From Hemibagrus wyckioides (Eukaryota; Chordata; Actinopteri; Siluriformes; Bagridae), in contig NC_080722.1 in assembly GCF_019097595.1 (NCBI RefSeq), positions 23,103,130-23,167,129 of the forward strand: a stretch of 64,000 nucleotides of DNA. The letters run 5' to 3'. The translations under genes were made by a program, and so were the position numbers. Shown here piece by piece: positions 35,300 through 47,753 of the stretch. The notes beneath the pieces are model-generated. The model saw only the letters and a list, made by a program, of their open reading frames with translations, searched no databases and was not told the DNA's origin. Position 1 is the stretch's first letter; the number at the start of each line of letters is the position of its first letter.

Positions 35300-36804
35300 A
35301 CTTTTATAGAGTTTTGTGGGAGTCACTACATGCAAATGCTGTGTCAGGTGCAAGTTCTGCATGAACAAGCGCTCAAGGACAAAGAACATAAGTATTTCCA
35401 AAGTCCATCTCAGTGAGGCGAAGGAGCAGTACAAGAGGAATCTGGAGAAGATGTTGCAGAATAACAGCATGAAGGAAGTGTGGAACAGGATGAAGAAAAT
35501 CACTGGATGCAGCTTGAAGCGAGGTGACACCATTGAAGGAGATGTGAGAATCCAGCTGAATTACAGCGCATCTTTAACCTGAGCCAGGAACAGGAGAGGG
35601 TCCCTTGGTGGCGGAAAACATCCTGCATCATCCCAATTCCAAACCATGCCCTGGAGAGCTGAATGACTTCAGGCCAGTCACCCTGACATCTCACATAATA
35701 AAGACCATGGAGCGGGTGCTGTTACACCACATCAGGCCACAGGTCCACCATGCCCTCAAACCTCTGCAGTTTGCATACCAGGAGAAGGTGGGAGTGGAAG
35801 ACGGCATTACCTACACGCTACATTAATCCCTCTCTCATCTGGACAGTGGAAGCGGGGCTGTGAGAATTACATTTTTGGACTTCTCCAGTGCTTTCAACAC
35901 CACCCAGCAACTGCTCCTCAGAAATTAACAGAGATGGGAGTGAGCTCACACATGGTGGCATGGATCGCAGACTACCTTACAGGCAGACCTCAGTATGTGC
36001 AACTGGGGGACTGCAAGTCTGACAATGTGGTCAGCAGTACGGGAGCACCACAAGGGACTGCGCTCTCTCCAAAGTCCTGTTCACCCTGTACACATCGGAC
36101 TTCCAATATAACTCAAAATCCTGCTGTGTGCAAAAGTTCACAGATGACACTGCTATCGTGGGCTGTATCAGGAGGGGACAGGAGGAGGAGTACAGAAAAC
36201 TGATCTAGGACTTTGTTGCATGGTGCGACTTTAACCACCTGCACCTCAACAACACAAAGACCAGGGAGATGCCGGTGGACTTTAGGAGGCCCAGGCCTCA
36301 AACGGAGACTGTGACTATCAATGGTGATTGTGTGGAGTTTGATAAGACTTACAAATACCTTGGAGTACAGCTGGATGAGGGAATGGACTGGACTGCTAAC
36401 ACGGATGCTCTGTGCAGAGCCGGCTGTACTTCCTTAGAAGGCTGGCGTCCTTCAAAATCTGCTCCAGATGTTCTATCAGACTGTTGTGGCAAGTGCCCTC
36501 TTCTATGCGGCAGTGTGCTGGGGAGGCAGCATCAAGAAGTAGGACGACCTCACATCTGGACAAGCTGGTGAGGAAGGCGGGCTCGATTGTGGGCTCAGAA
36601 CTGGATACCTTGACATCAGTGGCAGAGAGACGGGCGCTGAGCAGTGGATGGACAATCCACTGCATCCACATTACCTTATTATCTTTAGCACCTTGAAATT
36701 TGTATTTATTACCTTATTGCCTATGTTTGTGGATACCGCTAGAAGTTGTAAATTTCCCATTGGGATGAATAAAGTATCTATCTATCTATCTATCTATCTA
36801 TCTA
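35300..36804 (+). pseudogene. LINE with reverse transcriptase, 5'-truncated and frame-broken
   Basis: Non-LTR retrotransposon in slc39a11 intron 1, opposite to the gene. RT motifs in order: LNDFRPVTLTSHIIKTMER (about 35659-35715), LQFAYQEKVGVEDGITYTLH (35764-35823), ITFLDFSSAFNT (about 35870-35905, catalytic Asp of motif A), STGAPQGTALSP (36037-36072), a decayed KFTDDTAIVG (about 36130-36160, motif C, with TDD where FADD is usual), TYKYLGVQLDEGMDWTAN (36350-36400) and SRLYFLRRLASFKICS. The 3' end is GGGATGAATAAAGTATC (36762-36778) plus (TATC)n. At least four frameshifts or stops show it is inactive. CR1/L2/Rex1-like group; clade not determined. Confidence 0.9.
36773..36804 (+). repeat. (TATC)n LINE tail
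   Basis: About eight TATC units at the LINE 3' end. Confidence 0.95.
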
Positions 36805-37079
36805 GTTTAATATCATGTAATGTATGTGTAACAAGTGAGTTCCTGTTATAATTATGTTAAAACATTTATTAAGAATGTTATTTTTGTAATAAGACAAAAA
36901 ATGCAGTTTGTCATGTCACAAAGACTACCCATGGAGGAAAAGTTACTCACTGCAACAAAGCACTGACACTGGAGATTTATTCAGTGTTAAATAAACATCT
37001 CTGCACAAAGAAAAATCACCATTTGAACAATTATATACTTGTGTAAAATAACAAAAGTAAGACAAGAACTGTATCCTAC

Positions 37080-37187
37080 CTGTGTGCTGGAGAATATGAA
37101 GACAAGAGCAGCTCCTGCAGCTGTGAGGCCCCAGGTGAAGAGTGTCCCCAGCAGAGCCTGCACCACTGGACTGCGGTCTGCAAGCAT
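37080..37187 (-). CDS. slc39a11: slc39a11 first coding exon (ZIP11 residues 1-36)
   Basis: Reads MLADRSPVVQALLGTLFTWG, then LTAAGAALVFIFSSTQ on the minus strand. This matches the vertebrate ZIP11 N-terminus, including the length (36 codons before the first junction), and forms the first membrane helix (about residues 8-33). The donor after 37080 is GTAGGAT. The start is fixed by homology and by being the first ATG after a likely acceptor (CCCTCCTCAG ending at 37198), leaving 10 bases of 5'UTR in this exon (37197-37188). Confidence 0.95.
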
Positions 37188-37613
37188 GCTGCTTCACCTG
37201 AGGAGGGTCATGAGGTTAGGTTTGTTCACTTTGTTTTACAAGTGAAAAGGGTGTGTGCCAAATACTGTTTGCTTAACAGCTCAGGGCTCGAAGCTTCTCA
37301 AGTAGTAAGTGCTGACATGCATTACACACCTCAGGTATGAAGTTAATCTTGTGTAGGTAAACCATTAGAACATTAAAAAATGTATCTGACTAATGCATCA
37401 ATAATCTAGCACATACATGTATCTAAAGTTAAACACATAGTGTTTGTGTTTCTGCTGATTACTACGATTTCTACTGATTACAATGATGTGCCCACAACTT
37501 GCGACAGGATCAGTAGCAAACTTTTACAAACTGCGAAAAGTGTATAAACAAAGTTTAATTTAGAAATATGCCGGGTTTTTTAATACAAACAGCCCATGGT
37601 ACATACCACTTAC

Positions 37614-37725
37614 TGCCAATGCAGACACCAAGCGACCAAAGAGCGGCTTATTTACTTCCTGCTTCCCTGTACACGTGTCTCTACGATCACGCGAGACATT
37701 ACAAGTCTCGCGACATTACCACCAA
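37614..37725 (-). promoter_or_regulatory. slc39a11: Candidate slc39a11 promoter and non-coding exon 1
   Basis: On the minus strand this reads TGTCGCGAGACTTG...TGTCTCGCGTG (37715-37687), two opposed CGCGAGA motifs. These are the TCTCGCGAGA-type core element of many TATA-less CpG promoters. CACGTG (37674-37679) and GCAGGAAGT, an ETS-like site (37655-37663), follow. A good splice donor, GCA then GTAAGT (boundary at 37614/37613), would pair with the acceptor at 37198 to remove a 416-bp 5'UTR intron. CpGs are frequent here compared with the flanks. Exon boundaries are inferred. Confidence 0.55.
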
Positions 37726-37899
37726 ACATAACAGACGAACGCAGACATACATTGTACACCAAGTAGTAACCACCATAAACACAGATAGAGGTGGACGTGC
37801 TCCAACATTAACATTAACTCTTCATTAACATTAACATTTATCCTGAAATGTAATGCAAAATTGTTAACATGACGAGACAAGAAACATTAACGTAGCCGT

Positions 37900-38330
37900 T
37901 TTCAGTACTGAAGGTGAAATGAAGCTTTGTGAAGCACCGAGGCTTTCCCCTCAACTGTGCCACTGAGGAAGTAGCTATTTCTGATTTTTACATGTAGTAA
38001 ATCAACCACTTTGTGCTCTTAAATTATTGCTTCATGTGTCAGTGTTGGTGTACCTACACACTATATGAATAAATGAATCTATGTATGAATTAATGAAAGA
38101 ACTAATAAATGGGATGGATTAACTTGTACTGTAGCAATTTATATGAATCTGCTTTGATCAACACTTGCAGCCTTATTTACATACAGTTTTCTCCTAGTCC
38201 TAAACCAATGACTTCACAGGCAAGGCTTGTGTAGGCATATATATGTAGGCATATATATCAAACTAAATAAAGTTTATTGTGGTATGGTCAACTGAAGTGC
38301 TTGTAAACTGGGCAGTGGAGGTGCTTTCCA
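37900..38330. other. Upstream of slc39a11: nothing firm
   Basis: Includes a segment (37919-37985, GAAGCTTTGTGAAGCACCGA onward) that resembles a dispersed fish repeat, and a 14-bp direct duplication TATATATGTAGGCA (about 38237-38260). No gene. Confidence 0.4.
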
Positions 38331-38334
38331 TTGT

Positions 38335-38337
38335 TAC

Positions 38338-38369
<32 letters not shown>
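38335..38369. repeat. (TTA)n microsatellite
   Basis: About 11 units. Confidence 0.95.
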
Positions 38370-38370
<1 letters not shown>

Positions 38371-38484
38371 ACTTACTTTATTTGTTGATAGGACCAGAAA
38401 TGCTGCCAGACTTCAGCCTCTTTTCTTAGTTGGTTGCATGGTAATAATTCAAAAGAACTCGCTCTCTGATGCACAAAATTCTCA

Positions 38485-38645
38485 ATTCACTAGCGAAACG
38501 AATGACACAAACCTGTGCAAGGGATTCGCGCTATTTTCGAACCAGAATGTGAAGCAGTCACGTGGTTGCGTGCGAACCGAAGCTTTGGACGTCACAGGTC
38601 ACGTGGTTATGGGAAAACGAATCAAGCTCCTGCACAGAGCTTCAC
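38485..38645. promoter_or_regulatory. CpG-enriched segment with paired CACGTG E-boxes
   Basis: Against AT-rich surroundings this 160-bp stretch has many CpGs. It contains two copies of GTCACGTGGTT (38557-38567 and 38598-38608), plus GACGTCAC (38589-38596) between them. It could be a distal promoter or enhancer of slc39a11, or a fragment of a dispersed repeat of similar composition; the sequence alone does not decide. Confidence 0.35.
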
Positions 38646-38701
38646 TGTGAGATGTTTCTTTTTTTTGATACAAGCTAATGTCACATCACTAGTTTTCAGC
38701 A

Positions 38702-38702
<1 letters not shown>

Positions 38703-38745
<43 letters not shown>
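38703..38745. repeat. (TTA)n microsatellite
   Basis: About 14 units. Confidence 0.95.
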
Positions 38746-39339
38746 GATGAAGAATAAATGTGTGCATATTGTGGATGGATTTAATGAACGTAGTTAGCTG
38801 GCTTTCTTGGAAGTTTTTCAATACTTAAGAATCATAAAGAAAGCGATTCATAAGTGGCAGAGACCCTCCAACTTAAACTAGAACATGGTAAGACGTAGAT
38901 TTGAGCTATATATTATTTATTAAAATAAACATAATTAACGAAACTATTTTTCTTTATTCCTTAAATTCTCTTTTTGGGCATTAAACCCCCAACAATTCTA
39001 TTTTGATATGTCCTTGTCAGGTCTGTGCTCAAAATGATAAAGGGAGAGTTCACTTAAAAAATACACTTTTAACACTTCTAAACGTATAAAGATTTGGATC
39101 ATTATTGAATAGGGGCTTGGTGTCTGTCCAAAATCGCATATAGTGACAGTACCTCCTGCATCAGCTTGAGGACCAACTGCTCACCCATTGATACAGTACA
39201 TACTGATAAGTATATTTGTGCAGTATGAATACAATCCCAAAATATTAAATTTTATTAAATTTTTTAACAATGGGCATTGTTCTCTATAGAGAAAAAAACA
39301 AAACAAAAAAAATGTAAAGTTTAAAGTTAAGAAATTTTA

Positions 39340-39580
39340 TCCCTATTTTATCCCTAATGAGCAAGCCTGAAGCAACGATGGCAAGGAAAATCTCCCTGAG
39401 ATGATATAAGGAACAAACCTTGAGAGGAACCAGGCTCAGAAGGGACCCTCATCTTCATTTGGGTGACACTGAAGAGTAAATAATGTAAATGTAAATAATG
39501 TTCTTTCTACAACAGCAACCAAGAGCTCATAAGGAACTTATAGGTCAGTGTAGTTTCTGAGCACTAATTCCTTGCTGTCA
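39340..39580 (+). repeat. Dispersed fish repeat fragment
   Basis: TTATCCCTAATGAGCAAGCC (39349-39368), 'acgatggcaaggaaaatctc' and 'cttgagaggaaccaggctca' occur in this order in a repeat abundant in catfish and other fish genomes. Recognised from memory. Confidence 0.5.
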
Positions 39581-39814
39581 CAAGCTGACAGATGCAACGT
39601 CAAGTAGATGATGTTGGCATTGCCATGTGATCATCATAATAATGACAAAAACTCAATCTCAGAATCTCACTTGGCACACAGTGCATTATATTTGCGAGCC
39701 TTTTTTTTTGCTAACAGGACAAGTTGTTTATATAAGGGGAAGGATGCCCATCAAGACTGGTACATCAATTTAGAACTGCTAACAACACGGACAATATCCA
39801 TCATGGGCAATATG

Positions 39815-39985
39815 TAATATCCAGAGTGACTTACATTTATCTTATTTTTTTTTATAAAACTGAGCAGTTGAGGGTTATGGGCCTTGCTCAGGGGCCCAGC
39901 AGTGGCAGCTTGGTGGTCCTGGGATTCAAACTCCCAACATTCCAGTAGGCCAACACCTTAACCACTGAACTACCTGATCAGTGTC
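39815..39985 (-). mobile_element. tRNA-derived SINE
   Basis: On the minus strand the head reads GGTAGTTCAGTGGTTAAGGT (box A, 39978-39959), then GGGAGTTTGAATCCCAGGAC (box B, 39935-39916). The body AGCTGCCACTGCTGGGCCCC (39909-39890) and AAGGCCCATAACCCTCAACT and the tail 'gtaagtcactctggatatta' follow. This is the architecture of a common fish tRNA-derived SINE. A second, more mutated copy is at 62925-63085. Confidence 0.8.
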
Positions 39986-39999
39986 ATAAATTTAAAGGA

Positions 40000-42180
40000 G
40001 TCTTATCATCACATCAGCCCAGCTTTGTACACCACTACATGGAACACAGTTTATGGGCATTCACCAACCAGACACCCGGATTCTCACCATTTCTTACCTG
40101 AATGCTACACTAGTAAGAGTGAAATATAAGAAGATTCTATGTTTTTTGTTAATGACATATATTTATAAATCTTTCATAAATTTGATGAAAAGATGAAAAG
40201 ATTTATCTGTTTTAGAAAAAGAAAAAAGATAGCTTGTAATTGAGTGAGGGGGCAGTCATGACCTCTTGGGTTGAGGTGATAAAAACAAATCAAATAAAGA
40301 GGAGAAGACTACTAATGAACTTGTCGTGGTGTCTGTGTGTTTTAACACACACACACACACACACCGCAACTATTACATTCAATTAAAATCTATTAATATT
40401 TAGCTAAATATACATATATTATATACATACCTCTCTCTTTCTTGCAGACACAAACATGTTTGCCTTAAAAACTAAGAACCCTTTATGCACTCTTTTACAG
40501 GGTAAATAAAGAAAGGTTTACATTATAATGGAGTGGAGATCTGAAGTGTCATTTATCAAGGCTTGCAAATGCACATACAGCTATACACAATATTAATAAA
40601 TCACATATTTTCTATGTATGGTAAATAACTCTCCTTATAAAAGCAGAGTAGTAAGCTTGTGGTACTGCTTGTTACAGTATGACATGGCAAAAGCTCTGAC
40701 AAGATAAATTTCATTTACAGTGTGGTAAAGATTGGCATCCGAAATGGTTCACCTTTGTTGTTTGCCCAAGCAAACCTCCTACTTACCAACACTGATAAAC
40801 AACCCATATAAGGGTCTCTTATGACATAAAAAGATGTTTCTTTAAGCTATGCAGTGAGCAAAAGCTTTACACGAAACAACAATTTGAAGGAAACAGATTT
40901 GTATATATGCTACAGTACTTGGACATGTTCCATGGCCTCACTGCTGTTTGTTTTTAAAGTGGCTTGCTGTAGCACTGAAACAATGTAAATAAATCAGCTG
41001 GCAATCAGTAAAGTAGTTTTATCCCAACTTTCATTTAAATTTTAAGTTATGCATTTGGCTTTTATTCAAACCAGCTTAGAAATCAGGCAGTACACAATCT
41101 AAGCCTGCAGCTAAAAGTGATGTTTGATGATCGTTTACCTGACGATTTAAAATGCAGAGAATAGAATTGCAGAGGGAAATTATTGCTACAAATAACCACA
41201 AAAGGCAACAAAAAGCATTTAAATAAATTCATGAGCCAGCTTTCATCTCATCATTCATTTCATGGCTTGTATTTGCATTTTCATATTTATTCACCTATTT
41301 ACATAATATAGGCAATACATTTTACATGTTTAGTAACAACAATAATAAAGTTTTACTTTATGTCAACCATTATTCTTTTTAAAGAAGCACTGATCAATTT
41401 CTATATACTGTATACTGAACATTCTCTCAGACACTGATATAGTATGTAAATTCTTAAAGGATTGTTCAGTGACTGAACCTGGAATGATTCTGGGGGTCTT
41501 CTTTCATGTTTAACAAACTAACTCGATTAGAAGTGCATAAAAAGCCATTTCGGTCAATGCTTTGATTTTAAGGCAATGTTTTGTGTTTCATCCCATCCAA
41601 TGTGCTCCATAGAACATTAAATAGATAGTTAAAGTTTGTCATGACAGACATTGATATTGCAAAGCCAGTCTGAATTTTAGAAACTGTTTCATAAGCTTGA
41701 AAATAGTTTGAAGAGAGAGAGAGAGAGAGAGTTATTAGTATAAATACAGAAAGATTGATGTGGTAGATTGATAGAAATATGGACCGAGAGAAAGAGAGAA
41801 AGTGTTACTGGCAGATTGATAGAGAGATAGCTAGAGAGGGAGAGAATGTAAATGTATGAGAATTTGGTGGATTTTTGTTTGTCAGCTACAGGAAGTCCAG
41901 ACAGAAACAGTTAAAATTCAGATAAGTCTGAATAGCCTCGAGGACTGGGCTAAGTTTGGTGGAAGTAGCTTGAAAGTTCAAGGAGTTATAACAATCAGAA
42001 ATTTTCTTATGGAAGTGGGACCTTTGGGAAAACCCCAATTCTGATCAGTTGGAAAAGATATAGCTACTCAAGGCCGAACAAGCATTTTCAGTTGCCAAAA
42101 AAGAATCTGTGAGCTACACAGACACACTTCAATTGTTGCCTAAGCTATCACAGGAATGCAGAGATATCATTTTAGAGAAA
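40000..42180. other. Intergenic: nothing recognised
   Basis: Short (CA)n at 40347-40364 and (GA)n at 41713-41730. No gene motif in any frame. Confidence 0.5.
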
Positions 42181-42219
42181 AAAATGTTTTTGACTATTGA
42201 CAGTGGTGGAAATACCATA

Positions 42220-42840
42220 GATGGACAAATGCGCAGCAGTGTGTTATTGCTGCTGCAGCTGTCACAACTGCTATGACCTGCTATGGTGTTGCTGGGATCT
42301 GTTGCTCCTTTGATATTTAGACAGGTGTCAAGTTATTGGGCATTTAACTTTTGACCAGTAGGCGGTGCAAGAAATTTGTTGCATAGCCTCCGGAAATCGT
42401 CCTGAAGATGCCTACTAAGTTTTGGGTAGTGTGCAAAATCATTGTTGTTTGGGTGTGGTCCTGAAGATCAAGATTTGGACCCAATGCAATGCTGAGATAC
42501 ACCCCCACATCCTGTTTTTTGTATTTGCCAGCATGTTACATGAGAACATTTTTGAATATTAAAATTCCTTTGATAACTTTGGTTTAGACAGGTCTCAAAA
42601 TTTTGATGGAAAGATAGCATTGATATTGATTGCTAGCCTCAGTTGATAGCCTCAGGTCATGGTTCTGAAGATGCCTACTAATTTTGTTAGAAATTCTTAC
42701 TGGCCAGAAATTGAGGATATGGTAAACTTTCCTTTTCAGTTTTGGTGCAGTTATAGTGTTGGCAGCATAGAACTGCAAATTGCACTCAGATTTGGTCAGA
42801 ATGTTCCTTAGACCCTCCCCAATCAGTGTGCCAGATTTCA
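42220..42840. repeat. Probable dispersed repeat with internal similarity
   Basis: The phrase CCTGAAGATGCCTACTAA (42401-42418) returns as TCTGAAGATGCCTACTAA (42663-42680). 'Ttagacaggtgtcaagttat' (42318) returns as 'ttagacaggtctcaaaattt' (42584). The two halves therefore look like diverged copies. 'Cagtaggcggtgcaag' (42356-42371) is typical of a fish repeat. The family is not identified. Confidence 0.45.
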
Positions 42841-44245
42841 CAACCAGTTACCATACAGTTATATGGTTTGCCATAGAACACACCCATAATTACATATTAA
42901 ACCTTGGAGATCACCTGCTGGCCTGTCGGTCAGCAGCAGATTTATGCAAAGCTAGCCAATTAGCATGTGTCTACCACAAACCTCAACATATGCTATATGG
43001 AAGTAAATATAGTTGTAACATTTATAACACTGACCTTGTTCATGAAACTGTCTTTTCCATTTCTGCTGTTTGTCCTCAAGAGTGAGCAGGAAATTTCAAA
43101 AGAATGTGTAGAGAAAATTAGTTGTTTAATTATTAGAAATTACATTTTGTTCTTTAATATTTATTCAAATATTTAAAAAAAAAATTAATCTTACATTTTT
43201 TGTGTGATTTTACTTAAGTTGTGTGTATTCTCTATTAGTGATATACAGCCATTAATGACTAATACTGATGACATGGGCCTTTACAAAATGGCACTGCATT
43301 AAGCCAAAAGAGCTCTGGATCTCAGACCAGTTTTTCAGTGGTAGCCTAACTGTGTAGAGAGAGGCTTCATCCAGCACAGAAGTTATCCTGACAGAGGAAT
43401 GGTGTAAGGAAGCAGTGTCTCTAATGAAATACACATCAGTGGTGGACACAGTAAAGGTCAAAATGATGGAGACCTTTTAGTACCATCAAGAGATTATTCA
43501 TGACCCAAGCAGATGCATTGATGTGCTGACTGGATTTCCATGTTTCTTGGACATTAAAGAACATTAAACAAAAACACAATATATTAACTAGAGGGTTAAT
43601 TTTTGGCATAACGTTAATTAGTATAAAAATAATTACATTTCTCTTTTTCTAAGAATAATCCAAAGTGAGGAAGTTGCCATGGAAGTGAACATTAGCACAT
43701 TTTTGTGGTTTTAGGGCAGAAATATGATAAAGTTTTACAAGAGACTTTATACTAATTATTCTAAAACGAACATAAAAGTTGTTCTGAGAAAGAACTACAT
43801 TTATGCAGAAAGTCTTTCAACAAAACAAAGGACTTCACTTCTCGCAGTTCTTCAGGACCTGATTGATATGTTCATCTTTTTTTGCTGAAATTGCTATATC
43901 TGTTATTATGGATGGGGCAGTGATCTTGCTTAAATTCTTCTGTCTTTGTCTTTTGTCTTTGTTTTATTTTTAGGCACATGATAAAATACAAGAACGACTC
44001 AATTCCATTGAAGAGAGCACACAGTCATACCTACTCACACCATTAGGAAAATGAAGCACAGCATTCAAGCATGCTACATAATTCTCGACAAAAAAGCATC
44101 TTACAGCAAAGTGCTGCACAACACGTACACCTTTATACCATTAATCATTTGTGAAGTAGAATTTGATTTGCTAGTCTTAGTCTAAGTAGTGATAAATTTA
44201 ACTCTAAGCCTACTTTATAGTGTAGTAAATCTATCTGCTGCTACC
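42841..44245. other. Intergenic: nothing recognised
   Basis: Open frames at 42780-43085 (+) and 43252-43461 (-) lack recognisable features. Confidence 0.45.
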
Positions 44246-44248
44246 TCC

Positions 44249-44330
44249 ACTGTAAAAATGTTTGTGAAAATTACAGTAAAATAAACTGTAAAATAGCAGC
44301 AATAAAAGACTGTAAAATCCAAAATAATAT
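44249..44330 (+). repeat. ACTGTAAAA-rich repeat fragment
   Basis: CCACTGTAAAAATG, ATTACAGTAAAAT, AACTGTAAAATAG and GACTGTAAAATCC in 80 bases. Typical of fish repeats whose ends are CACTGTAAAA. Confidence 0.55.
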
Positions 44331-46500
44331 ATCACCGTAGTACATACATCAAATTATCACAAATAAAGAAACAATATGTGACTTTTATTTTTACTGTCCT
44401 AATATGTTAAAAAAGACACATTGTTTCTCTGAAAATTGGTAAAATTAACAGTAAAATGCCATTACTTCATAAACAAGGAATTATCCTAAAATCAAAGGTA
44501 TTACTCAGTCTGAATTACATATTTTGCTGATATGTTTATTTAAATTTACAATATAAAACCTTTCAACATTCAGCAAAAACATACCTTCATTTCTACAGAA
44601 ACAAAATGTTAAAAATATGAAATGTGTTTATTAAATTAGGTTGATTTCAAATTAAAATCTTGAAACCTGTGTTGAATCTTTTAATTAATGTGCTATATGC
44701 AATGGAAATTTTTATAAACTGTAATCTTTTGAAAAATAATCGAAAGCATTTGTGATTGTATTGCATTTGTTTATGTTGTGCTTACTTGTGTACTTGTGTT
44801 TTATCTTTACATGGTTCATTTTTGTTGCTGCAGCTTATATATAATTTGTTAATTTAGTAGCAGTGAGAAGGGAGAAAATCTTGTGCACCACTAACAGAAA
44901 GTGAACTTTCGTTCACTGAACTTAACTCACAGTTAGCGGATTTGTCGAGGAAGTGTTTCTGAAGCTTGTGCCTTGTAGCCCTGTGTAATGGCCTCTACCA
45001 CCCAGTGTGCCAAGCGCTGCTTGGAGACTGGAATACTTTTGTTCTGGCTCCCAAAGTAGACGAATAAGGAGGGGGACTTACGCCATGAGCTGGAGCAGTG
45101 GACATAAGTCTAAAGGGCTCTGAGTGGGCAGAGCAAGTGCAGCCTCTCCTGTTCGGCCGAGTCATGGGGCAGAAGACAGAAGGCCTGCAGGATGACCGGA
45201 CAACCGGCCACTTTTTAAGACCATTATTGGATAGTTCTGGTGTGCTGTTTATTCTATTCTACCTGTATCTTCCTTGCAGGAACCTCCTGCTATGCCTCAA
45301 GGCAATTAATGCTGATTATAGACTACAAAATTTTGAACAACAATTTTTTTTACTAAAAATTGAAAATATGTAAAACAAGAAGCAATTGTCCGTGAATCCG
45401 TCCTGAGAGTCCTCACCCTCATCTCAGACCTCTCTGATTCTGAATGGAGAAAGATATGTTAAAGATGGGCCTGTCCAGCTGAACTTTGAAGACTAACCAC
45501 AAACGATATTTTTTTGCGTTTTTTTTTTTTTTTTTAGCGTTAGTGTTTTAATAAGCATTGTTTTTGGTTCTGTGATATTTATGTCAACTGACTGTGGCAC
45601 AAGTTTTGGCAAACTTACTAATGCCTAGTTAGATTACTTGAACCATAAGGACAACATAACTATCCATACACCGAGGTTAATAAACCTGTTTCTGGAAAGC
45701 ATTTTGAGCCTTTGTCCTCCAGAGATTTAGTGACACTTCAGACTAGCTAAAAGGCTGGTGGCATTGCTAAGATCTAAGAATGTAAGGTATCACAAACACG
45801 TCCTTTAACGTGTTAGTTGTAAATTTGTGTTAATTATCTGAACAGACTACTGTTGTATAAGCCATCTTGTCATCAAAAAAAGTGTCAGAGTTTAAGTGTT
45901 TCACTTTTGCAACATTTCAGGCATGCATTTAAACTCCTATGAGCGGTTATAGACTTGAAGGAAACAGCTTGCTGCCCACTGTGACACCCAGGAAAATGGT
46001 AATATTTTTTGGATAGTGGCAGTGAAAACACAGTGAAGAGAGATGAGATAATTTGCAGTGAAGGGCCTGAGCTGGAAGTGAACCTATTTATTTATTTAAT
46101 ATAGCTATTTGATTGTAATTTAACCTAAATAGAGACGCTTGAGATGATTTAACTTTCACTTAGGATGATATATTTCTTTCTGTCTTTGTTGCTGTCATAT
46201 GCAAGCAGTTGTTCTTGAAATGGACCTCATCAATTACCTTCCTGTTCTACAAATCCACCCTTTTGTTCATATGCTGGTTTTGTCGAGGATAAATATTGGT
46301 AAGTGGTTGTACTTTTCTGTGTACATCAATTCTTAAAAAACACTACAAAATCATTTAACCTTCTCCTTAGCATGGCACAGCTGTAGAATACAAAGTTGCC
46401 AACTTTGCAGAAAGGTGGGATGGCCAGCACTCTGATTTGTCATCAGCGTTATTTCTACTCAGCACTACTGAGTACATTTTTAATTTATAAACTGGTAGTG
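44331..46500. other. Intergenic, probably old repeat DNA
   Basis: Some GC-richer stretches (44930-45300) contain open frames without recognisable motifs. A T-rich run lies at 45510-45535. No gene called. Confidence 0.4.
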
Positions 46501-46534
46501 TCTTCCATCAGTAATTGTGTCTTTTATGTGTCTT

Positions 46535-46592
46535 CAAACTTATGTGGAGTTCCTCAAGAGTCGATTTTTGGACCTTGTTATACATGCTAGGT
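46535..46592 (+). pseudogene. Possible RT motif remnant of a LINE
   Basis: Reads SSNLCGVPQESIFGPCYTC, close to the non-LTR motif CGVPQGSxLGPLLF. Only this motif is recognisable. Confidence 0.45.
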
Positions 46593-46761
46593 TTCGGTCA
46601 CTTGCTCAACTATTCTAATAATATTTATAGTTATTGATATCACAAAAACAGAGCTAGAATTTTCTTGATACTTCATAACTGTCTATGTTGTATAATAGAG
46701 TGGATGTCTCAAATTCTGTGATCAACTGAAGTTCTTATAATTTTTTTATATGGTCTTTTTT

Positions 46762-46965
46762 TTCCCTGCAGAGAGGATTATGTCAGTACACCCTGAAAAC
46801 CTGATTGAGAATTTGTGATTCTTCAAGAAGAAACAATGACATGCCATGCTCTTAATTCCAGTTTCCTGAACACTGTACCATGTCTGAATGAGACTCACCT
46901 GTCTTCAGACAAGCCTGGACCCAATGACCCTGGACCCAGTCTCGAGGCTAATTAGAGGTAAGCAG
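46762..46965 (+). repeat. Exon-like diverged direct repeat, copy 1
   Basis: Begins CCTGCAGAGAGGATTATGTC, contains 'cagtttcctgaacactgtac' and 'ttcagacaagcctggaccca', and ends near a GGTAAG donor-like site. Copy 2 (47754-47930) has the same landmarks in the same order. Confidence 0.55.
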
Positions 46966-47453
46966 TGGTAGATTCAAGCAACTCTTTCCTCAGGCTTCCT
47001 AGGGTCAATGATCCACTCTGAAATATAGTTTTGCAGATGCACTTTTATAATTGACTATCAGGGTAATAGCTAGAAACAGATGCATTTGAGCACTAAGTTG
47101 TCATCAACATTTGTCTCACCCCTGTGGACTTTTGACATGTATACACAGATACCTTCATTCACATAGACAATTAGCATGCTTGCTACAACACTGCTCAAAG
47201 TTTAATGGCTGGTATTTCTGGTAAGTGCCAACTACCAAATCTTGAGCAATTAAACTTTTCAAACATATATTAAAATTCATTTTTATTGGTTTTATTCTTC
47301 TCTGGTAGTAGAAAAAAAGTGTTTTGTTTTGGTATTTACATTTATTATTAGTTATATATATGTCAAATCTATTCAATTGCTACAATTTTTTACCACCTTT
47401 AAGTATTTGACTGGTAACTGGTCAGTATTGTAGTAAAAGAGATGATTAGAGTG

Positions 47454-47484
47454 AACTAGAACTAGAACTAGAACTAGAACTAGA
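47454..47484 (+). repeat. (AACTAG)n microsatellite
   Basis: Five 6-bp units. Confidence 0.95.
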
Positions 47485-47753
47485 GTGGAGGCAGCTGTAT
47501 TTTGGCTTCTAGTCAACAGACATAAAATAAATGCATATGATGACTTACAGCTGAAATGTGTCTCTTTCTACCTTTCTCCTACATGCATCATTTATAAAAG
47601 TGACCTGTAATACTATATTGAAGGGTGCCTTCATCAATGTATAATTCATTGGAGCAAGGTTTAACAACTTTGAACCACTTTTTGAACTGTTTATCTCTGT
47701 GTAGGGAACATGCTCAAACAATCTAACATATGCTTTGTGTTTGTTTTCTGGCT

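Noticed and set aside
35316..36696. LINE open frames as host genes
   Set aside because: RT motifs in order, frame breaks and an AATAAAGTATC(TATC)n 3' end identify a dead retrotransposon.
39815..39985. Functional tRNA gene
   Set aside because: Box A and box B are present but no tRNA cloverleaf can be drawn and the SINE body follows directly.
42780..43461. Open frames on both strands as a possible exon pair
   Set aside because: No family similarity seen and the adjoining segment looks like a dispersed repeat.
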